Source of the DNA: Prosthecobacter sp.
GTDB lineage: Bacteria > Verrucomicrobiota > Verrucomicrobiia > Verrucomicrobiales > Verrucomicrobiaceae
Length of the DNA stretch: 6,010 bases
Assembly (NCBI GenBank): GCA_020216965.1
Contig: JAIWOJ010000158.1
Coordinates: 1 to 6,010, forward strand
Direction: 5' to 3'
Below the pieces are notes generated by a model. It did not search any database and was not told where the DNA came from. It saw nothing but the letters and a program-made list of their open reading frames with translations. Shown one piece after another: positions 5,886 to 6,010 of the stretch. A program made the position numbers and the translations under genes. Numbering within the stretch: position 1 is the stretch's first letter; every line of letters starts with the position of its first letter.

Positions 5886-6010
5886 CCCAACCCTGCCGAA
5901 CGCCGATATCCATGCCATCCTAGAAGCACGCCACGGCGATCCTTTCGGGTTCCTCGGCAGGCATGTCCTGCCAGATGGCACCGTGGTGGTACGCACCTTC
6001 CAGCCCAGAG
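5878..6010 (+). CDS. glgB: 1,4-alpha-glucan branching enzyme, N-terminal part
   Basis: This is the first 44 codons of a gene that continues past the right edge. The translation starts MTDPTLPNADIHAIL and continues through ARHGDPFGFLGRHVL to GTVVVRTFQP. This matches the N-terminus of glycogen branching enzymes, where an H-x-DPF-x-x-LG-x-H pattern precedes a VVR-x-F-x-P strand of the N-terminal CBM48-like domain. The enzyme makes alpha-1,6 branches in glycogen. The ATG (5878-5880) lies inside the last codons of the glycosyltransferase, whose TGA ends at 5885. This ATGACTGA overlap and the lack of a Shine-Dalgarno sequence suggest translational coupling. The catalytic GH13 domain is outside the window, so intactness cannot be judged. 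The main alternative is another CBM48-containing GH13 enzyme, but the DPF/LG pattern favours GlgB. Confidence 0.85.
   Translation, partial: MTDPTLPNADIHAILEARHGDPFGFLGRHVLPDGTVVVRTFQPR

Overview
The window looks like an ordinary chromosomal segment of a moderately GC-rich Gram-negative-type bacterium. It carries seven genes I can support. Six are complete: a GspE/PilB secretion ATPase, an SDR oxidoreductase, a SirB1-type transglutaminase-fold protein, a CopG-like antitoxin, a PIN-domain toxin and a GT4 glycosyltransferase. The seventh is the first 44 codons of a glycogen branching enzyme (glgB), running off the right edge. Almost no start codon has a recognisable Shine-Dalgarno sequence. That, with this gene mix, would suit the Verrucomicrobiota or a relative; this is inference from impression, not from a marker gene.

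Layout. Bases 1-96 hold no gene I can defend. Bases 97-1788 (+) encode the ATPase, which converges on a minus-strand block with only 31 bp between the stops. Read in its own direction, that block is PIN toxin (4289-3861), ribbon-helix-helix antitoxin (3856-3635), a 171-bp gap with a possible terminator, SirB1-like protein (3463-2603) and SDR (2578-1820). The two pairs look like separate two-gene transcription units. From 4290 to 4832 there is no convincing gene. This stretch holds a 20-bp near-perfect palindrome just upstream of the toxin, a nested inverted-repeat structure, a GC-rich hairpin, and coding-like open frames that may be a gene relic. From 4833 (+) the glycosyltransferase runs to 5885 and overlaps glgB by 8 bp, so the two are probably translationally coupled.

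How the genes fit together. The toxin-antitoxin pair is a self-contained module with toxin-first order and a likely autoregulatory operator. The GT4/glgB pair points to alpha-glucan (glycogen-like) metabolism, though the GT4 substrate cannot be read from sequence. The ATPase would power a type II secretion or type IV pilus machine whose other parts lie outside the window. I found no clear sign of a wholly new system. The most interesting parts are the toxin-first TA locus with its palindrome, the structured intergenic region, and the GT4-glgB coupling.
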